A DNA stretch of 64,000 bases from positions 124,001-188,000 of the forward strand of contig CAWAIM010000054.1 in NCBI GenBank assembly GCA_963781895.1, in the 5' to 3' direction. A program made the position numbers and the translations under genes. The notes below the pieces were generated by a model, which made no database searches, was not told the DNA's origin, and saw nothing but the letters and a program-made list of their open reading frames with translations. This document shows, one piece after another, positions 27,878 through 37,141 of this stretch (position 1 is the stretch's first letter; each line of letters opens with the position of its first letter). The stretch comes from Roseiarcus sp963781895. Lineage in GTDB: Bacteria > Pseudomonadota > Alphaproteobacteria > Rhizobiales > Beijerinckiaceae.

Positions 27878-28488
27878 TCCCAATGTCTCCGACCCCGCTC
27901 ATCGCCATCCTGCGCGGCGTCCGCCCCGCTGAGGCGGAGGCGATCGCTGCGGCGATCCTCGGCGCGGGATTCGGCGCAATCGAGGTGCCGCTCAATTCGC
28001 CGGACCCGCTATCGAGCATCGAGGCGATCGCCCGCCGATGGGGCGGCAAGACGCTCGTCGGCGCGGGCACGGTGCTGTCGGTCGACGAGGTCGATCGGGT
28101 GGCGGGCGCCGGCGCGAAGCTCGCCGTCGCGCCCAACGCCGATCCGGCCGTGATCGCGCGCGCCCTGTCGCTGGGCCTCATCATGCTGCCCGGCGTCGCG
28201 ACCCCGACCGAGGCGTTTCATGCGCTTCAACTCGGCGCGTCGGGATTGAAGCTGTTCCCGGCTGAAGGCATGACGCCGGACATCGTCAAGGCGTGGCGCT
28301 CCGTTCTGCCGGAAGGAACGCAGCTGTTCCCGGTCGGCGGAGTCACCCCTGAACGAATCAAGCCCTACAGAAAGGCCGGCGCCGACGGCTTCGGCATCGG
28401 CGGCGCGCTCTACAAGCCCGGCGCCGCGGCGGCGGAGGTCGAACGCTCGGCGCGCGCGTTCGTGACCGCGTGGAATGAAGCGGGCTGA
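27874..28488 (+). CDS. dgoA: 2-dehydro-3-deoxy-6-phosphogalactonate aldolase
   Basis: 204 residues, class I KDPG/KDPGal aldolase barrel. It has LIAILRGVRPAEAEAI with the conserved R, the Glu in IEVPLNSPDP, VGAGTVL and the Schiff-base Lys in GLKLFPAE; the motif FPVGGVTPE follows. The product is pyruvate plus glyceraldehyde 3-phosphate. It is translationally coupled to dgoK. L-N-S-P after the Glu is the pattern usual for KDPGal aldolases, as opposed to V-T-x-R in KDPG aldolases, which supports the galactonate assignment. Confidence 0.93.
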   Translation: MIPMSPTPLIAILRGVRPAEAEAIAAAILGAGFGAIEVPLNSPDPLSSIEAIARRWGGKTLVGAGTVLSVDEVDRVAGAGAKLAVAPNADPAVIARALSLGLIMLPGVATPTEAFHALQLGASGLKLFPAEGMTPDIVKAWRSVLPEGTQLFPVGGVTPERIKPYRKAGADGFGIGGALYKPGAAAAEVERSARAFVTAWNEAG

Positions 28489-28541
28489 TCGGCCAGAGGC
28501 GGACGCCGAAGAGCGGCCGATTGCAAAACCGGGAGGGCAGC

Positions 28542-31001
28542 GTGACCGGGTTCGAGCCTCCAGCAGCAGAGCACGAAATTCAAGTCGGGTCCGAGAGCCG
28601 GGAGGTCGAGGTCAGGACTGTCGCGGCCGGCGAAACCTGGTCCTTCTCCGCGTCGGGACAGTGGAGGAATGGCTTCTTCCGCTGCGGGCCCGAAGGCTAC
28701 CGCAATTTTCTCGCGGACGTGTTCCAAATCGCGCCGCGCGCGCCCGGACGGCCGTGGTTCTCCCTCATGGGCGAGATAAGAGGACAGCCGGGATCGGCCT
28801 TCCTGATTGGGTCGGGGTGCACCCACAGGTTCGATACCTCCGGAACGCTCGTCGTTTTCGCCAACGACACGCCGGAGGGATATTCCAACAACAAAGGTTC
28901 CGTCACGCTGCGCCTGCGCCAAGGCGGCGTCGCACCCGCGCCCGTTGCTGACGGCCCCGGAATTATCGGGGACTGGCATCGTTTTCGCGACGTGTTCAGC
29001 CGCACGAAAGGCTTTCCTCTGATCGCCACGCTCACCATCGGCGTGTCCGCGATCCTCGTATTCATGCCCCAGGGAAAAGACCTTATCCGTGGTGTCGGAG
29101 AAGATTACTTCTGGCAGTTTCCATCCGGACTCCAGCAAATCGCGTTCGCGCTCGGCCTGCTTTTCCTCGCGTTCCAGGCCTGGAGCTGGTCGCGGATCAT
29201 CGTCACTTCCAACTATGGCGCCGATCGCAGCCTGTGGCGCCCGCGATGGCTGCTGGTCTGGGCGCCGCGCGTCCTTGGCGCCCTGCCGCTCGCCGCGGCC
29301 GCGGCGTCGCTGTGGCGCAATCCGGCGAGCAATTCGAGTTTTGTGCTGGCGCTGGTCGGGGTCTGCGCGGCCTTCTTCGTTTTCGTCATCGCCCGTCAGG
29401 GCGTCGGGGAGCGCCTGGGCGCTCGCGCGGCGCAGCGCGGCAGGGCTCGTCAATCCGGCCTTATCCAGCGTTATTGGGTGATCTTCGGCCTGATCATGGC
29501 GGCCGTCATGATGGCCGCGGCGACCGTCTTTCCGGAGAAGCTCGGCGTTTGGCTCGGCGCTCCCGCCGTCGTCACGATCGCGCTCGGCCTGATTATTCCG
29601 GTGGCGGTGATCGGCATTCAAATCGGCTCGAGCCTTCGCATTCCGGTGGTCGGCGCCATGCTTCTGTTCGCAATGATCATCGGCATTTGGGTCGACAATC
29701 ACGGCGTCGGGCGGCGCGCGTTCGGCGGCGCTGCGACCGGCGCGACCGCGCGACTCAACCTGAGCCAAGCCTATGCTCTGTGGAAAACCGCGCAAACTCC
29801 CGACAAGGACGGAAAAAGGACGATGGTTCTGGTCGCCGCGCAGGGCGGGGCCTCGCGCGCCGGCTATTGGACCGCGCTGGCGCTGTCGACCTTGCGCGAC
29901 GCCGCGAGGAAGAAGAGCGTCGACTTCGACTCGCACCTGTTCGCGATCAGCTCGGTTTCCGGCGGCAGCGTCGGCGCCGTCGGCTACGCGGCCATGCTGC
30001 GATCGGCGCCGGACGACCCACGCTTCCAGGCATGGCTGTTGGCCTTCGCCGGCAAGGATGCGCTCGGGCCGACGATGACCGGCATGCTGTTTCCAGACCT
30101 CTTGCAACGCTTTCTGCCGTGGCCGTTCCTGCCGGATCGCGCCGAGGCGCTGGAGCGGTCGTGGGAAGACGCCTGGGCGTCGAGCGGCGCGCCGCGATCT
30201 GTCGCCGGCGTCATGCGCGAACCTTTCCTCAACCTCGCGCCGAAAGCCGACAAACCCTGGCGGCCGATCCTCATCGTGCAAGGTGCGAGCGAGAACAGCG
30301 GCCGCCGCGTGCTGACCAGCGGCGTAAGCTTCGTTCCCAAGGAGATCGACGCGGAAGACTTCATCGACGTCGTCGGGCATGACGTCGCCGCCTCGACGGC
30401 GATCCTGAACGGCGCACGGTTTCCCTGGGTCAGCCCGGGTGGGACGTTTTGGGTCGATCAAGGCCCGCCGGTCGGCAGGGTCAGCGACCATATTCTCGAC
30501 GGCGGGTATTTCGACAGCGCCGGGGCCGAGACGCTGCGCGAACTGGTGCGCGCCATCCGCGCCGAATCCGAGGACCCGGACAAGCTCAACATCATCTTCG
30601 TGCTGATCGGATACAGAGATCCCAACACCTCAGCGCCCACGCCCGCCGTCGCGACCAACGACGTCTTTGCGCCGCTGTTCGGCGTGTTCGCCAGCCTGCC
30701 GGCGCACGAGCGCCATCTGGCGCGCGAAATGAAGCTGTTCGACCAGAAGACGCTCGGCGACGCGGACCCTTACACGTCGCGCCTCTCCGAGAGCGGCGTC
30801 GACTACGAGGCGATCGTTCTGTGCGAAGGCGCCGTCGAAAAGGGCGCCAGGCTCGAAAAGTACGATCCGCCGATGGACTGGACCCTATCGGGGGAAGCCA
30901 AGCGCTACATCGAGAACTCCCTGATCGCGACGACGCCGGCGTGCAAGGCGAAAGCCAACGCCGAGACCATCGACGCGATCGCCGAGCGGCTGAAACAATG
31001 A
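28542..31001 (+). CDS. Membrane protein with lectin-like N terminus and patatin-like lipase domain
   Basis: 819 residues from GTG 28542, chosen because GGGAGGGCAGC immediately precedes it. Residues about 10-125 resemble the PA-IL/LecA-type galactose-binding domain: GQWRNGFFRCGPEGY, then FANDTPEGYSNNKGSVTLRL. About six hydrophobic segments follow (residues about 160-400). The C-terminal part is patatin-like: MVLVAAQGGASRAGYW, nucleophile Ser473 in SSVSGGSVGAVG and catalytic Asp653 in LDGGYFDSAG. A glycan-binding module joined to a membrane lipase suggests action at a surface or on glycolipids. It is a different family member from the patatin at 13.8 kb. It follows dgoA after 53 bases. Confidence 0.8.
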   Translation: MTGFEPPAAEHEIQVGSESREVEVRTVAAGETWSFSASGQWRNGFFRCGPEGYRNFLADVFQIAPRAPGRPWFSLMGEIRGQPGSAFLIGSGCTHRFDTSGTLVVFANDTPEGYSNNKGSVTLRLRQGGVAPAPVADGPGIIGDWHRFRDVFSRTKGFPLIATLTIGVSAILVFMPQGKDLIRGVGEDYFWQFPSGLQQIAFALGLLFLAFQAWSWSRIIVTSNYGADRSLWRPRWLLVWAPRVLGALPLAAAAASLWRNPASNSSFVLALVGVCAAFFVFVIARQGVGERLGARAAQRGRARQSGLIQRYWVIFGLIMAAVMMAAATVFPEKLGVWLGAPAVVTIALGLIIPVAVIGIQIGSSLRIPVVGAMLLFAMIIGIWVDNHGVGRRAFGGAATGATARLNLSQAYALWKTAQTPDKDGKRTMVLVAAQGGASRAGYWTALALSTLRDAARKKSVDFDSHLFAISSVSGGSVGAVGYAAMLRSAPDDPRFQAWLLAFAGKDALGPTMTGMLFPDLLQRFLPWPFLPDRAEALERSWEDAWASSGAPRSVAGVMREPFLNLAPKADKPWRPILIVQGASENSGRRVLTSGVSFVPKEIDAEDFIDVVGHDVAASTAILNGARFPWVSPGGTFWVDQGPPVGRVSDHILDGGYFDSAGAETLRELVRAIRAESEDPDKLNIIFVLIGYRDPNTSAPTPAVATNDVFAPLFGVFASLPAHERHLAREMKLFDQKTLGDADPYTSRLSESGVDYEAIVLCEGAVEKGARLEKYDPPMDWTLSGEAKRYIENSLIATTPACKAKANAETIDAIAERLKQ

Positions 31002-31536
31002 GGGTCGAGACGGCGCTTGACGAAGCAGCGGACGCCGATGGCACGCCGCCGCCCCTCGGGGCGACTCTCGGAAAAGGCGGGCCCCGAGCGTCCGCCATTT
31101 CTCCCAAGACGAGCGCGCCAGGCGTCCGCCGACTTTTCTGGGGATAAAGCGGGCGGAGACTTACGCTGGTCTTTGGGAACGTTGCTGGGTCTTGGTTGAC
31201 GTCGCTGTCCTGGCCTTTGCCGCAAGCCTCGGGATTTCCAGTGTCGCGACAAACATCGCTCTAGCGCGGAGCGGATGTGACCGGCGGACAATCTTGGTGG
31301 TTCGCGCAAAGATCGGTTCACCAACCTCCGTCCCCGTCACAATTCTCCGTCAATGCTGGCCGAGAGCTTGCGCACCGTCCGTCGCGTTCGTTGTGACACT
31401 TTGCTACGGCGCTTGGTGCGCCCGATTGCTTGACCAAACCGGATCGGGCTTCCTTGCGAATCACGGGAAATTATGATCAGCGTCGGAAAAATCTATTTAA
31501 TCACCAGAACCGTGTTTATCCGACCGGAGGTAGTGT
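31002..31536. other. Intergenic region before lipoprotein gene; GC drops
   Basis: 535 bases with no recognisable gene. The last 150 bases are clearly richer in A and T than the surrounding sequence, and this continues into the following gene. GGAGGT before the ATG at 31537 is the ribosome-binding site of the lipoprotein. The change in composition marks the left edge of a probably acquired segment. No integrase or repeat boundary is visible. Confidence 0.5.
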
Positions 31537-32640
31537 ATGCGCTCCAAAGGGGCGGGTCTGGCAGCGATTTTCGCGTCCCTGTACCTTTCAGGATGCTCAC
31601 CACAAGAGGCAATGTTCTTCAACGGGGGCGTAGGGACAGATCTCTATGCGGCTTCTGTGCTGCCGTCCGCCAGGCTTGAGGATTTATACATCGGTTTACT
31701 TTGTGATCAGGCTGGCCTTCCAACAATATGGGCTGGCGACGCGCCTTCCTGCGCCGCGTTGGGACCAATTTCGAACAATTGGACGCTCATTGTTCAAGCG
31801 GGGATGAATGACATTGACAGGCGCTGCGACGAGTATCTCACATGGCTGGACAATCGAAAGCGATCTCAGGCGCCGGTAATGAAGGAACTCAGCGACCTGT
31901 CGGCCGCAAGTCAGGCAATCATGACGATTGCGGGGACGGGCGCCAACGCCATCGGCATCGTCGGCGTCGCCTTTGGTCTTGCCGCAAATACTTTCACGAA
32001 CATCAATTCGCGATTGCTCTACGAAGTCAACCATTCCACCATACAATCCATAGTTCTCAGTAATAATAATCGCTTTCGTCAGGATTTGCAAGGTAAAATT
32101 ATAAACAATCGCCCCGCAGCGATTTATGCTCTGCGTTCATATCTTCGTATATGTATGCCTTATACTATAGAGACCCAAATCAATAACGCGGTTACGTTGT
32201 TCGAAGTCGGCGGCGTCGCTTCCGCGGACGCGGACCTCAATCCGCTCATCTCCGCAACCAACGTCGCGACAGCGACCACGCCGATTCGTTCGCCCAGAAT
32301 GGCGCTTCCGCCGGTTCAGCGACCAATCCCGCCCAAGGGATCGCTCAACAAGGTCGAAGACCGCTTTTCTTCGGAGATGCTGTCCAAGCTGCAAAAGTCG
32401 ATCTGCGTCACTCCTCAGACCGGCCAATGGGATTCCAACACCCGCGATGCGATTGTTTCTCTGCTTGAAGGCAACGGTACGCCGCGCGCGGAAATCAAGA
32501 CGACGGGTCTAACTGAAAGGGACGTACTCATTCTGAGAAAGGCCGAAAACGAGACCAAAGGGGACTGCGCCCGCGCCGGCTTTAAGAGTCCAAAGGAAAT
32601 CGGCGACGCTATCCGCGGAACGCTCGGACAAGACGAATAA
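31537..32640 (+). CDS. Putative lipoprotein of unknown function
   Basis: 367 residues. The N terminus has a lipoprotein signal with LSGC and lipidated Cys20. Around residues 125-150 is a hydrophobic, Gly/Ala-rich stretch (IMTIAGTGANAIGIVGVAFGL) that could insert in a membrane. The C-terminal third is Pro-rich, then charged (VQRPIPPKGSLNKVEDRF). I do not recognise a domain. Base composition is lower in GC than the neighbours, with runs such as ATAATAATAAT around 32060, suggesting transfer. The next gene, on the same strand, encodes an SH3/lysozyme protein, so a joint envelope or secreted-effector role is plausible but unproven. Confidence 0.7.
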   Translation: MRSKGAGLAAIFASLYLSGCSPQEAMFFNGGVGTDLYAASVLPSARLEDLYIGLLCDQAGLPTIWAGDAPSCAALGPISNNWTLIVQAGMNDIDRRCDEYLTWLDNRKRSQAPVMKELSDLSAASQAIMTIAGTGANAIGIVGVAFGLAANTFTNINSRLLYEVNHSTIQSIVLSNNNRFRQDLQGKIINNRPAAIYALRSYLRICMPYTIETQINNAVTLFEVGGVASADADLNPLISATNVATATTPIRSPRMALPPVQRPIPPKGSLNKVEDRFSSEMLSKLQKSICVTPQTGQWDSNTRDAIVSLLEGNGTPRAEIKTTGLTERDVLILRKAENETKGDCARAGFKSPKEIGDAIRGTLGQDE

Positions 32641-32713
32641 TATCAAGTCCGCCTGAGCGCGACTCGTGGCGCTCAGCAGATTTCGCGCATCAGCGCGCGC
32701 GCGTTCGCGCTCG

Positions 32714-32749
32714 CGAATCTCGATGATCGGATCTGATGATCGAGATTCG
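32714..32749 (+). repeat. 11-bp inverted repeat between lipoprotein and lysozyme genes
   Basis: CGAATCTCGAT (32714-32724) and ATCGAGATTCG (32739-32749) are perfect complements separated by 14 bases that contain more self-complementary GATC. It lies 26 bases before the SH3/lysozyme ATG and 73 bases after the lipoprotein stop. It has no T run, so it may be an operator or attenuator as much as a terminator. Confidence 0.55.
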
Positions 32750-32775
32750 GCATAACATGAACCAGGAGGACGTCG

Positions 32776-34360
32776 ATGGCGGTCGTGACCGATACTCGGG
32801 TCTTGCGGAGCGCCCCGGACGGCGAGGCGATGAGCGTGCTCGCAAAGTCTGGAACCAGGGTTCAAATTCTGGACGATAAAAGTCACAATCCGCCTTGGAT
32901 CAAGGTCGCTTTGCTGGATTCTCCCGGAGCGCCGCAAGGCTGGCTGAGCGCGGGGGCGGTTGACCCAAACGCGAATTCGGTCGACGGCCCGTTAGACAAG
33001 CTCGTTTTCGGGTTGGAATGCGCTTGGCAGGCCGAGGCGTTCGGCGTAACCGCTCACTACTTGCTGGCGATCTCCGAATTGCGCAGCCGAGTCACGAATG
33101 CCGTCAACGCCAACGGCGATCATGGGCCTTTCGCGCTCTCTCCATTCGAATGGCGTTTCTTCAACGCGCTGCCCGAACTCGATTTGGGACTTGACGATAC
33201 CGCAATCGATTCCTGGCGCGCTCAATGCGCGGTATTTGCCGCTATGGTCGGCCGCCAGCAAGACAAGCTTTCCCAGCTCTTGAGCGGGCAACCGACCATG
33301 TCTGAGCTGTATTTGGCGCAGATGGTCGGGACAAAAGCGGCGTTCGCCGCGCTTCGCGATCAGACGCGGAGCTTGGCGGAGGTCCTTGCAAATTTGCCGG
33401 ACGCAGACCTTCAGAGCGACGGAATAGAGCGTGCGCGCATCGATGCGCGCTACGGCATTGTATTGGCCGGATCCAATATCAAAGCGGCCATTTCGAGTTT
33501 GGACGACGCGCTTCAGAAAGCTTTGGATTCCACCCACCCCATACTGACCGAGGTTGGCGGGCAAATCCTGGGATCGCCGTCCGATGAGATTCCCACCGTT
33601 AAGACGGACATTCCGCCGGACCGAGGCGCCGTCGTTTCGCCAGCAGGCCGGGTCCTGTCGTTTCGCCCCAATCTCCGGTCCTGTCGTTTCGCCCCCGTCT
33701 CCTGGTCCTGTCGTTTCGCCCCCGTCTCCCGGTCCTGTCGTTTCGCCCCCGTCTCCTGGCCCTGTCGTTTCGCATCCGACTCCGGGTCCTGTCGTTTCGC
33801 ATCCGACTCCGGGTCCTGTCGTTTCGGGACCGGGCTGGAGCCAAGCGGATTTGGTCAGGCAATTCAAGTTTGCAAATGCGAGGGGTTGGATTCCATTCTT
33901 CCAGAAAGCCGCCAAAGACTATCTGTTTCCGGTTGAAATTCTCCTCGCGATCGCCTCGCGCGAAAGCAATATGAAGAGCATTGTCGGCGATCATTCTCAC
34001 GGCTACGGGATTATGCAGATCGATGATCGTAGCTTCGGGGAATGGTGCCACAGTGGAACTTGGCAGGACGTCAATGCCTGCGTCCAGAAAGGCGCCCAGG
34101 TTCTCGACGCAAAGCGGGAAGAGGCACGGAGTCGACAGGGCCTGGTGACGCGCATCGGCGGCAAAAACGCCTTCAGCGGCGCGCCGATACCAAACGAAGA
34201 GACCCTGCTGAAAATAGCGATATCGGCCTACAATTGCGGTTTATGGTCTTATTTCAACTACTCTAAAGGCAGAGATATAGACAAGACGACAACCGGCGCC
34301 AACTATTCTAAAGACGTACTTCTTCGCTCCACGGTCTTCAAGTCGCTGTTGAATTCATAG
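32776..34360 (+). CDS. SH3-domain and lysozyme-like protein with a repeat linker, frame broken twice
   Basis: About 528 residues after correction; AGGAGG precedes ATG 32776. Residues about 1-60 form a bacterial SH3-like domain (RVLRSAPDGEAMSVLAKSG, GWLSAG). A middle helical domain follows. A linker of GPVVSPPSP-type nonapeptide repeats leads to a C-terminal lysozyme/soluble lytic transglycosylase-like domain with the catalytic Glu in LLAIASRESNMKS, then GYGIMQID and IAISAYNCG. The frame is lost at about 33650 and again within 33651-33676, where one repeat unit is 26 instead of 27 bases; one missing base at each place restores the protein. No signal peptide is seen, which fits an effector-type or phage-like cell-wall hydrolase. 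Confidence 0.72.
33651..33837 (+). repeat. 27-bp tandem repeat encoding a Pro-rich linker
   Basis: Seven head-to-tail units start at 33651, 33677, 33704, 33731, 33758, 33785 and 33812, each beginning GGTCCTGTCGTTTCG or close to it. The period is 27 bases, except for the first unit, which is 26. The units encode GPVVSPPSP and later GPVVSHPTP. The array lies between the SH3/helical part and the lysozyme domain and is a candidate length-variable linker. Confidence 0.9.
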
Positions 34361-34408
34361 AATACGTAGCCGCTATTTGACAATCGGTTTGCAATCGCCA
34401 CCGCGTCG

Positions 34409-34426
34409 GGCGGCGCTCTCGCCGCC
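34409..34426. terminator. GC-rich hairpin between convergent genes
   Basis: GGCGGCG (34409-34415), loop CTCT, CGCCGCC (34420-34426). It lies between the end of the lysozyme gene and the end of the GST gene, and could terminate transcription from both sides. No T run is present. Confidence 0.35.
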
Positions 34427-34450
34427 GCCCGTGCTCGCTCCCCTCGCCCC

Positions 34451-35143
34451 CTACTTCTTCTGCCCCTTCACATAGGCGATATACCCCTCCACATCGCCCG
34501 CCGGCACGGCGTAGGCGTCGCCGAGGGCTTTCTCGACCGCCGCCATGTAGGTCTTCGCCCAGTCCGGAAACGGATAGTCGATCGCGTTGAGGAATTCGAG
34601 GCTCGACGACAGGCGGATGTCGGCGATCGACACGTGGTCGCCGCCGATGAAGGTCTTGCCGTCGAGATAGAATTTGCGGAACACTTCCAGCGTCTCGCCG
34701 ACCGCCGCGACCGCCGCTTTCTGCGCCTTGTCCTTGGCGGCCGCGTCGGCGTCGCTGGCGCCGACCTCGCCGGGATATTGCGGAAATCCGAGCGCCGGAT
34801 AGGTCGCGCGGGTGATGTAGGGATAGAGCGTGCCGACGATATAGAACATCGCGCTGTCGACCATCGCCCGTTTTGCCGGGTCGGTCGGATAGAAGGCGTC
34901 GAGGTGATGCTTGTTGCAGAGATACTGCATGATCGCGCAGCTCTCCCACACCACGCCTTTCGGCAGGTCGGCGGCCTCCATCATCGGCGTCAGGTGGGAG
35001 GGGTTCCTGGCCGAGAACTCTTCCGAGCGGGTCTTGCCGTAGACGTCGTCCTCGGTGAAATCGAGCTTGGCCGCGCGCACGAACACGCGCGCCGTCATGT
35101 TGTTCACGCTCGGCTTGATCACATGCAGCTTGATCGCAGACAT
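34451..35143 (-). CDS. Glutathione S-transferase family protein
   Basis: 230 residues. GGAGGAAAC precedes the ATG. The N-terminal thioredoxin-like half contains KLHVIKPSVNNMTARVFVRAA and NPSHLTPMME with the cis-Pro, and the helical C-terminal half contains IGGDHVSIADIRL, the usual GST N-capping box. The Asn residues at the start of the first helix, where the activating Ser, Cys or Tyr is expected, may indicate an unusual class. It is the last gene of a reverse-strand operon with a VOC protein, a CoA-ligase-like and a citrate-synthase-like gene. A role in detoxification or isomerisation of an aromatic intermediate is inferred only from context. Confidence 0.85.
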   Translation of the reverse strand: MSAIKLHVIKPSVNNMTARVFVRAAKLDFTEDDVYGKTRSEEFSARNPSHLTPMMEAADLPKGVVWESCAIMQYLCNKHHLDAFYPTDPAKRAMVDSAMFYIVGTLYPYITRATYPALGFPQYPGEVGASDADAAAKDKAQKAAVAAVGETLEVFRKFYLDGKTFIGGDHVSIADIRLSSSLEFLNAIDYPFPDWAKTYMAAVEKALGDAYAVPAGDVEGYIAYVKGQKK

Positions 35144-35221
35144 TGTTTCCTCCGTTGTTGCGTCACTGAAGTTTCAAAAAAGCGAATTCGGGCGGCACGC
35201 GCCGGGACCGAGCCGGTCGGT

Positions 35222-35815
35222 TCAGCGCCGATAAGGGTCCTTCGGCCCCCGGTCGCCGGAAAGACTCTTGCGCGAGCCCGCCACCAGACCTTCAATCGCG
35301 TCGGCCAGGTGAACCTCGGCGATCGCGCGGTCGCCGCGCGAAACCCGCAGCTGATGCGCCGCGAACAGCACCTCGCCCCGAGTGAAGCCCTCCGGCGGAT
35401 CGAACTTCCAGCACGACAGCTCGATCAGCAGGCCGAGCGGATCCTCGAAATAGATCGCGTCGAAGATCATCCGGTCGCGCACGCCGGTGTGCTTGATCCC
35501 GCGCGCGTCGAGCCGCTCGACCGCCTGCATGAAGACGGCGCGCGAGACGTTGAAGGCCATGTGATGCACGCAGCCGATGTCGGTCGGGGTGCGGCGCTGC
35601 ACCGGCTTGCGGTCCTCGCGGGTGAATACCGTGATCAGGCGTCCGTCGCCCGGATCGAAATAGATGTGGCTCTCGCCCGCGTTGTCGAGATTGGGCTGTT
35701 CGAAAATGAACGGCATGCCGAGCACGCCCTCCCAGAAGTCGATCGAGGTCTGGCGGTCGGCGCCGACCAGCGTGACGTGATGCAGGCCCTGGGTCTGAAG
35801 TTTTTGCATCGCCAT
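35222..35815 (-). CDS. VOC-family (glyoxalase / extradiol dioxygenase-like) protein
   Basis: 197 residues. Two beta-alpha-beta-beta-beta modules are visible: LHHVTLVGADRQTSIDFWEGVLGMPF at the start, and CVHHMAFNVSRAVFMQAVERL in the second half. Metal-binding residues probably include the His of LHHVTL, the His of VHHMAF and the Glu in LLIELSCW. Such proteins cleave aromatic rings, isomerise glyoxal adducts or bind drugs. It is 17 bases downstream of the CoA-ligase-like gene and upstream of GST, consistent with an aromatic or xenobiotic pathway. The specific reaction is unknown. Confidence 0.82.
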   Translation of the reverse strand: MAMQKLQTQGLHHVTLVGADRQTSIDFWEGVLGMPFIFEQPNLDNAGESHIYFDPGDGRLITVFTREDRKPVQRRTPTDIGCVHHMAFNVSRAVFMQAVERLDARGIKHTGVRDRMIFDAIYFEDPLGLLIELSCWKFDPPEGFTRGEVLFAAHQLRVSRGDRAIAEVHLADAIEGLVAGSRKSLSGDRGPKDPYRR

Positions 35816-35832
35816 CTTCTCCTCACTCCTCC

Positions 35833-37141
35833 TCAGGCTTTTTCGACCAGTTTGGACTTGTACTCGCTGCGCGGCAAGCTGCCCGCGGGAACGAGCTCGA
35901 TTTCGGTCGTCACGATGAGCCGGTCGCGCAGCCGCGCGCGAATGCGTTCGGCGAGGCCTTCAACGTCCGCGCCCGGCGCGACTTCCACCTTCACCGGCAA
36001 CGGCGGCTCTTGCCTGACCCCAGCGGCGCGCGGGCGGATCATGATGACGCCCGCGACCGCCGGCGCGAATTCGTTGACGACCTCGCGCACCGCCGAGGGA
36101 AAGACATTGACGCCGCGCACGATCAGCATGTCGTCCGTTCGCCCGATGCAGCGCACGCGCGGCGACGTGCGCCCGCACGAGCAGCGACCGACGTTCATGC
36201 GCACGTGATCGCGGGTGCGGAAGCGCAAAAGCGGCGCGGAGCGATTGACGAGATGGGTCAGCACGAGTTCGCCTTCGGCGCCGTCGACGATTGGCTTCGC
36301 CGCGCCGCTTTCCGGGTCGATCAGTTCGATATGGACGAAGCCGCGGCCGCCGAGATGCATGCCCTCTTTGGCCTCGCACTCGCCCCACAGCGAAACCGAA
36401 ATGTCGCCGATGCCCATCGCCTCGGTGACGCTCGCGCCCCAGGCCGCCTCCAGTCTGGCGCGCATCGCCGGCTCGCCGCCGCCGGGCTCGCCCGCCACCA
36501 TCACGCGCTTGACGCTGGAATTGGCGAGGTCCATCCCGCGCTCATCCGCCCATTCCGACAGATGCAGGGCGTAGGACGGCGTCATCACGGCCACGGTCGG
36601 CTTCAGCAGATCGACCGCCGCCATCAAACGCTCAGTGTTTCCCGACCCGACCGGAATATGGCAGAGCCCAAGGCGGTCGAAGGCGCCGAGCGCCGCCCCG
36701 GCGACGAACGGCCCGGCGTTGTAGGTCGAGACGATCCGCTCGCCGCGCTCGACGCCCGAGGCCGCATAGGAGCGAGCCGAAGTGCGCACCCAGACCTCGA
36801 GATCGGCGGCGGTGAGCGGAATATAGCTCGGCGTTCCGGTCGTGCCGCTGGTCGAATAGATGCGCACGATCTCTTCGCGCGTCGCGGTCCGATGCGCGCC
36901 GATCGGCTCGTCGGCGTCGCGCGAGCGGCGCAGTTCGTCCTTTTCGGTCAGCGGCAGAGCGGCGATGGCGTCGAGGCCGCCGACGGCGCGCGCGGAGGCG
37001 AAGCCCGCGCGCCGCGAGCTTGTCGCGATAGAACCGCGAACGGTCGAACAGATAGTCGATCTGAGCGCGATAGGGCGGGTCGTCGGCGCGCGCCTGTCCC
37101 TCCCACGGCGCCAATTCGATGTCGGGCTCCAACATCGCCAT
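35833..37141 (-). CDS. PaaK-like AMP-forming CoA ligase family protein, frame broken once
   Basis: About 435 residues after joining two frames. The protein starts MAMLEPDIELAPWEGQ at 37141. The frame changes at about 37002-37004 in a GGG run (KLAARG then FASARAVGGLDAIAALPLTEKDEL). The rest is adenylate-forming: YSTSGTTGTP as the phosphate-binding loop, the Glu region AMGIGDIS, and FRTRDHVRMN with CSCGRTSPRV, which is characteristic of phenylacetate-CoA ligase relatives. It activates an aromatic or other carboxylic acid as its CoA ester. The start codon overlaps a TGA in another frame that is the likely true end of the citrate-synthase-like gene (TGATG). Confidence 0.8.

Noticed and set aside
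33651..33837. Tandem 27-bp units considered as a CRISPR array
   Set aside because: Units are head to tail with no unique spacers and encode a Pro-rich linker in frame.
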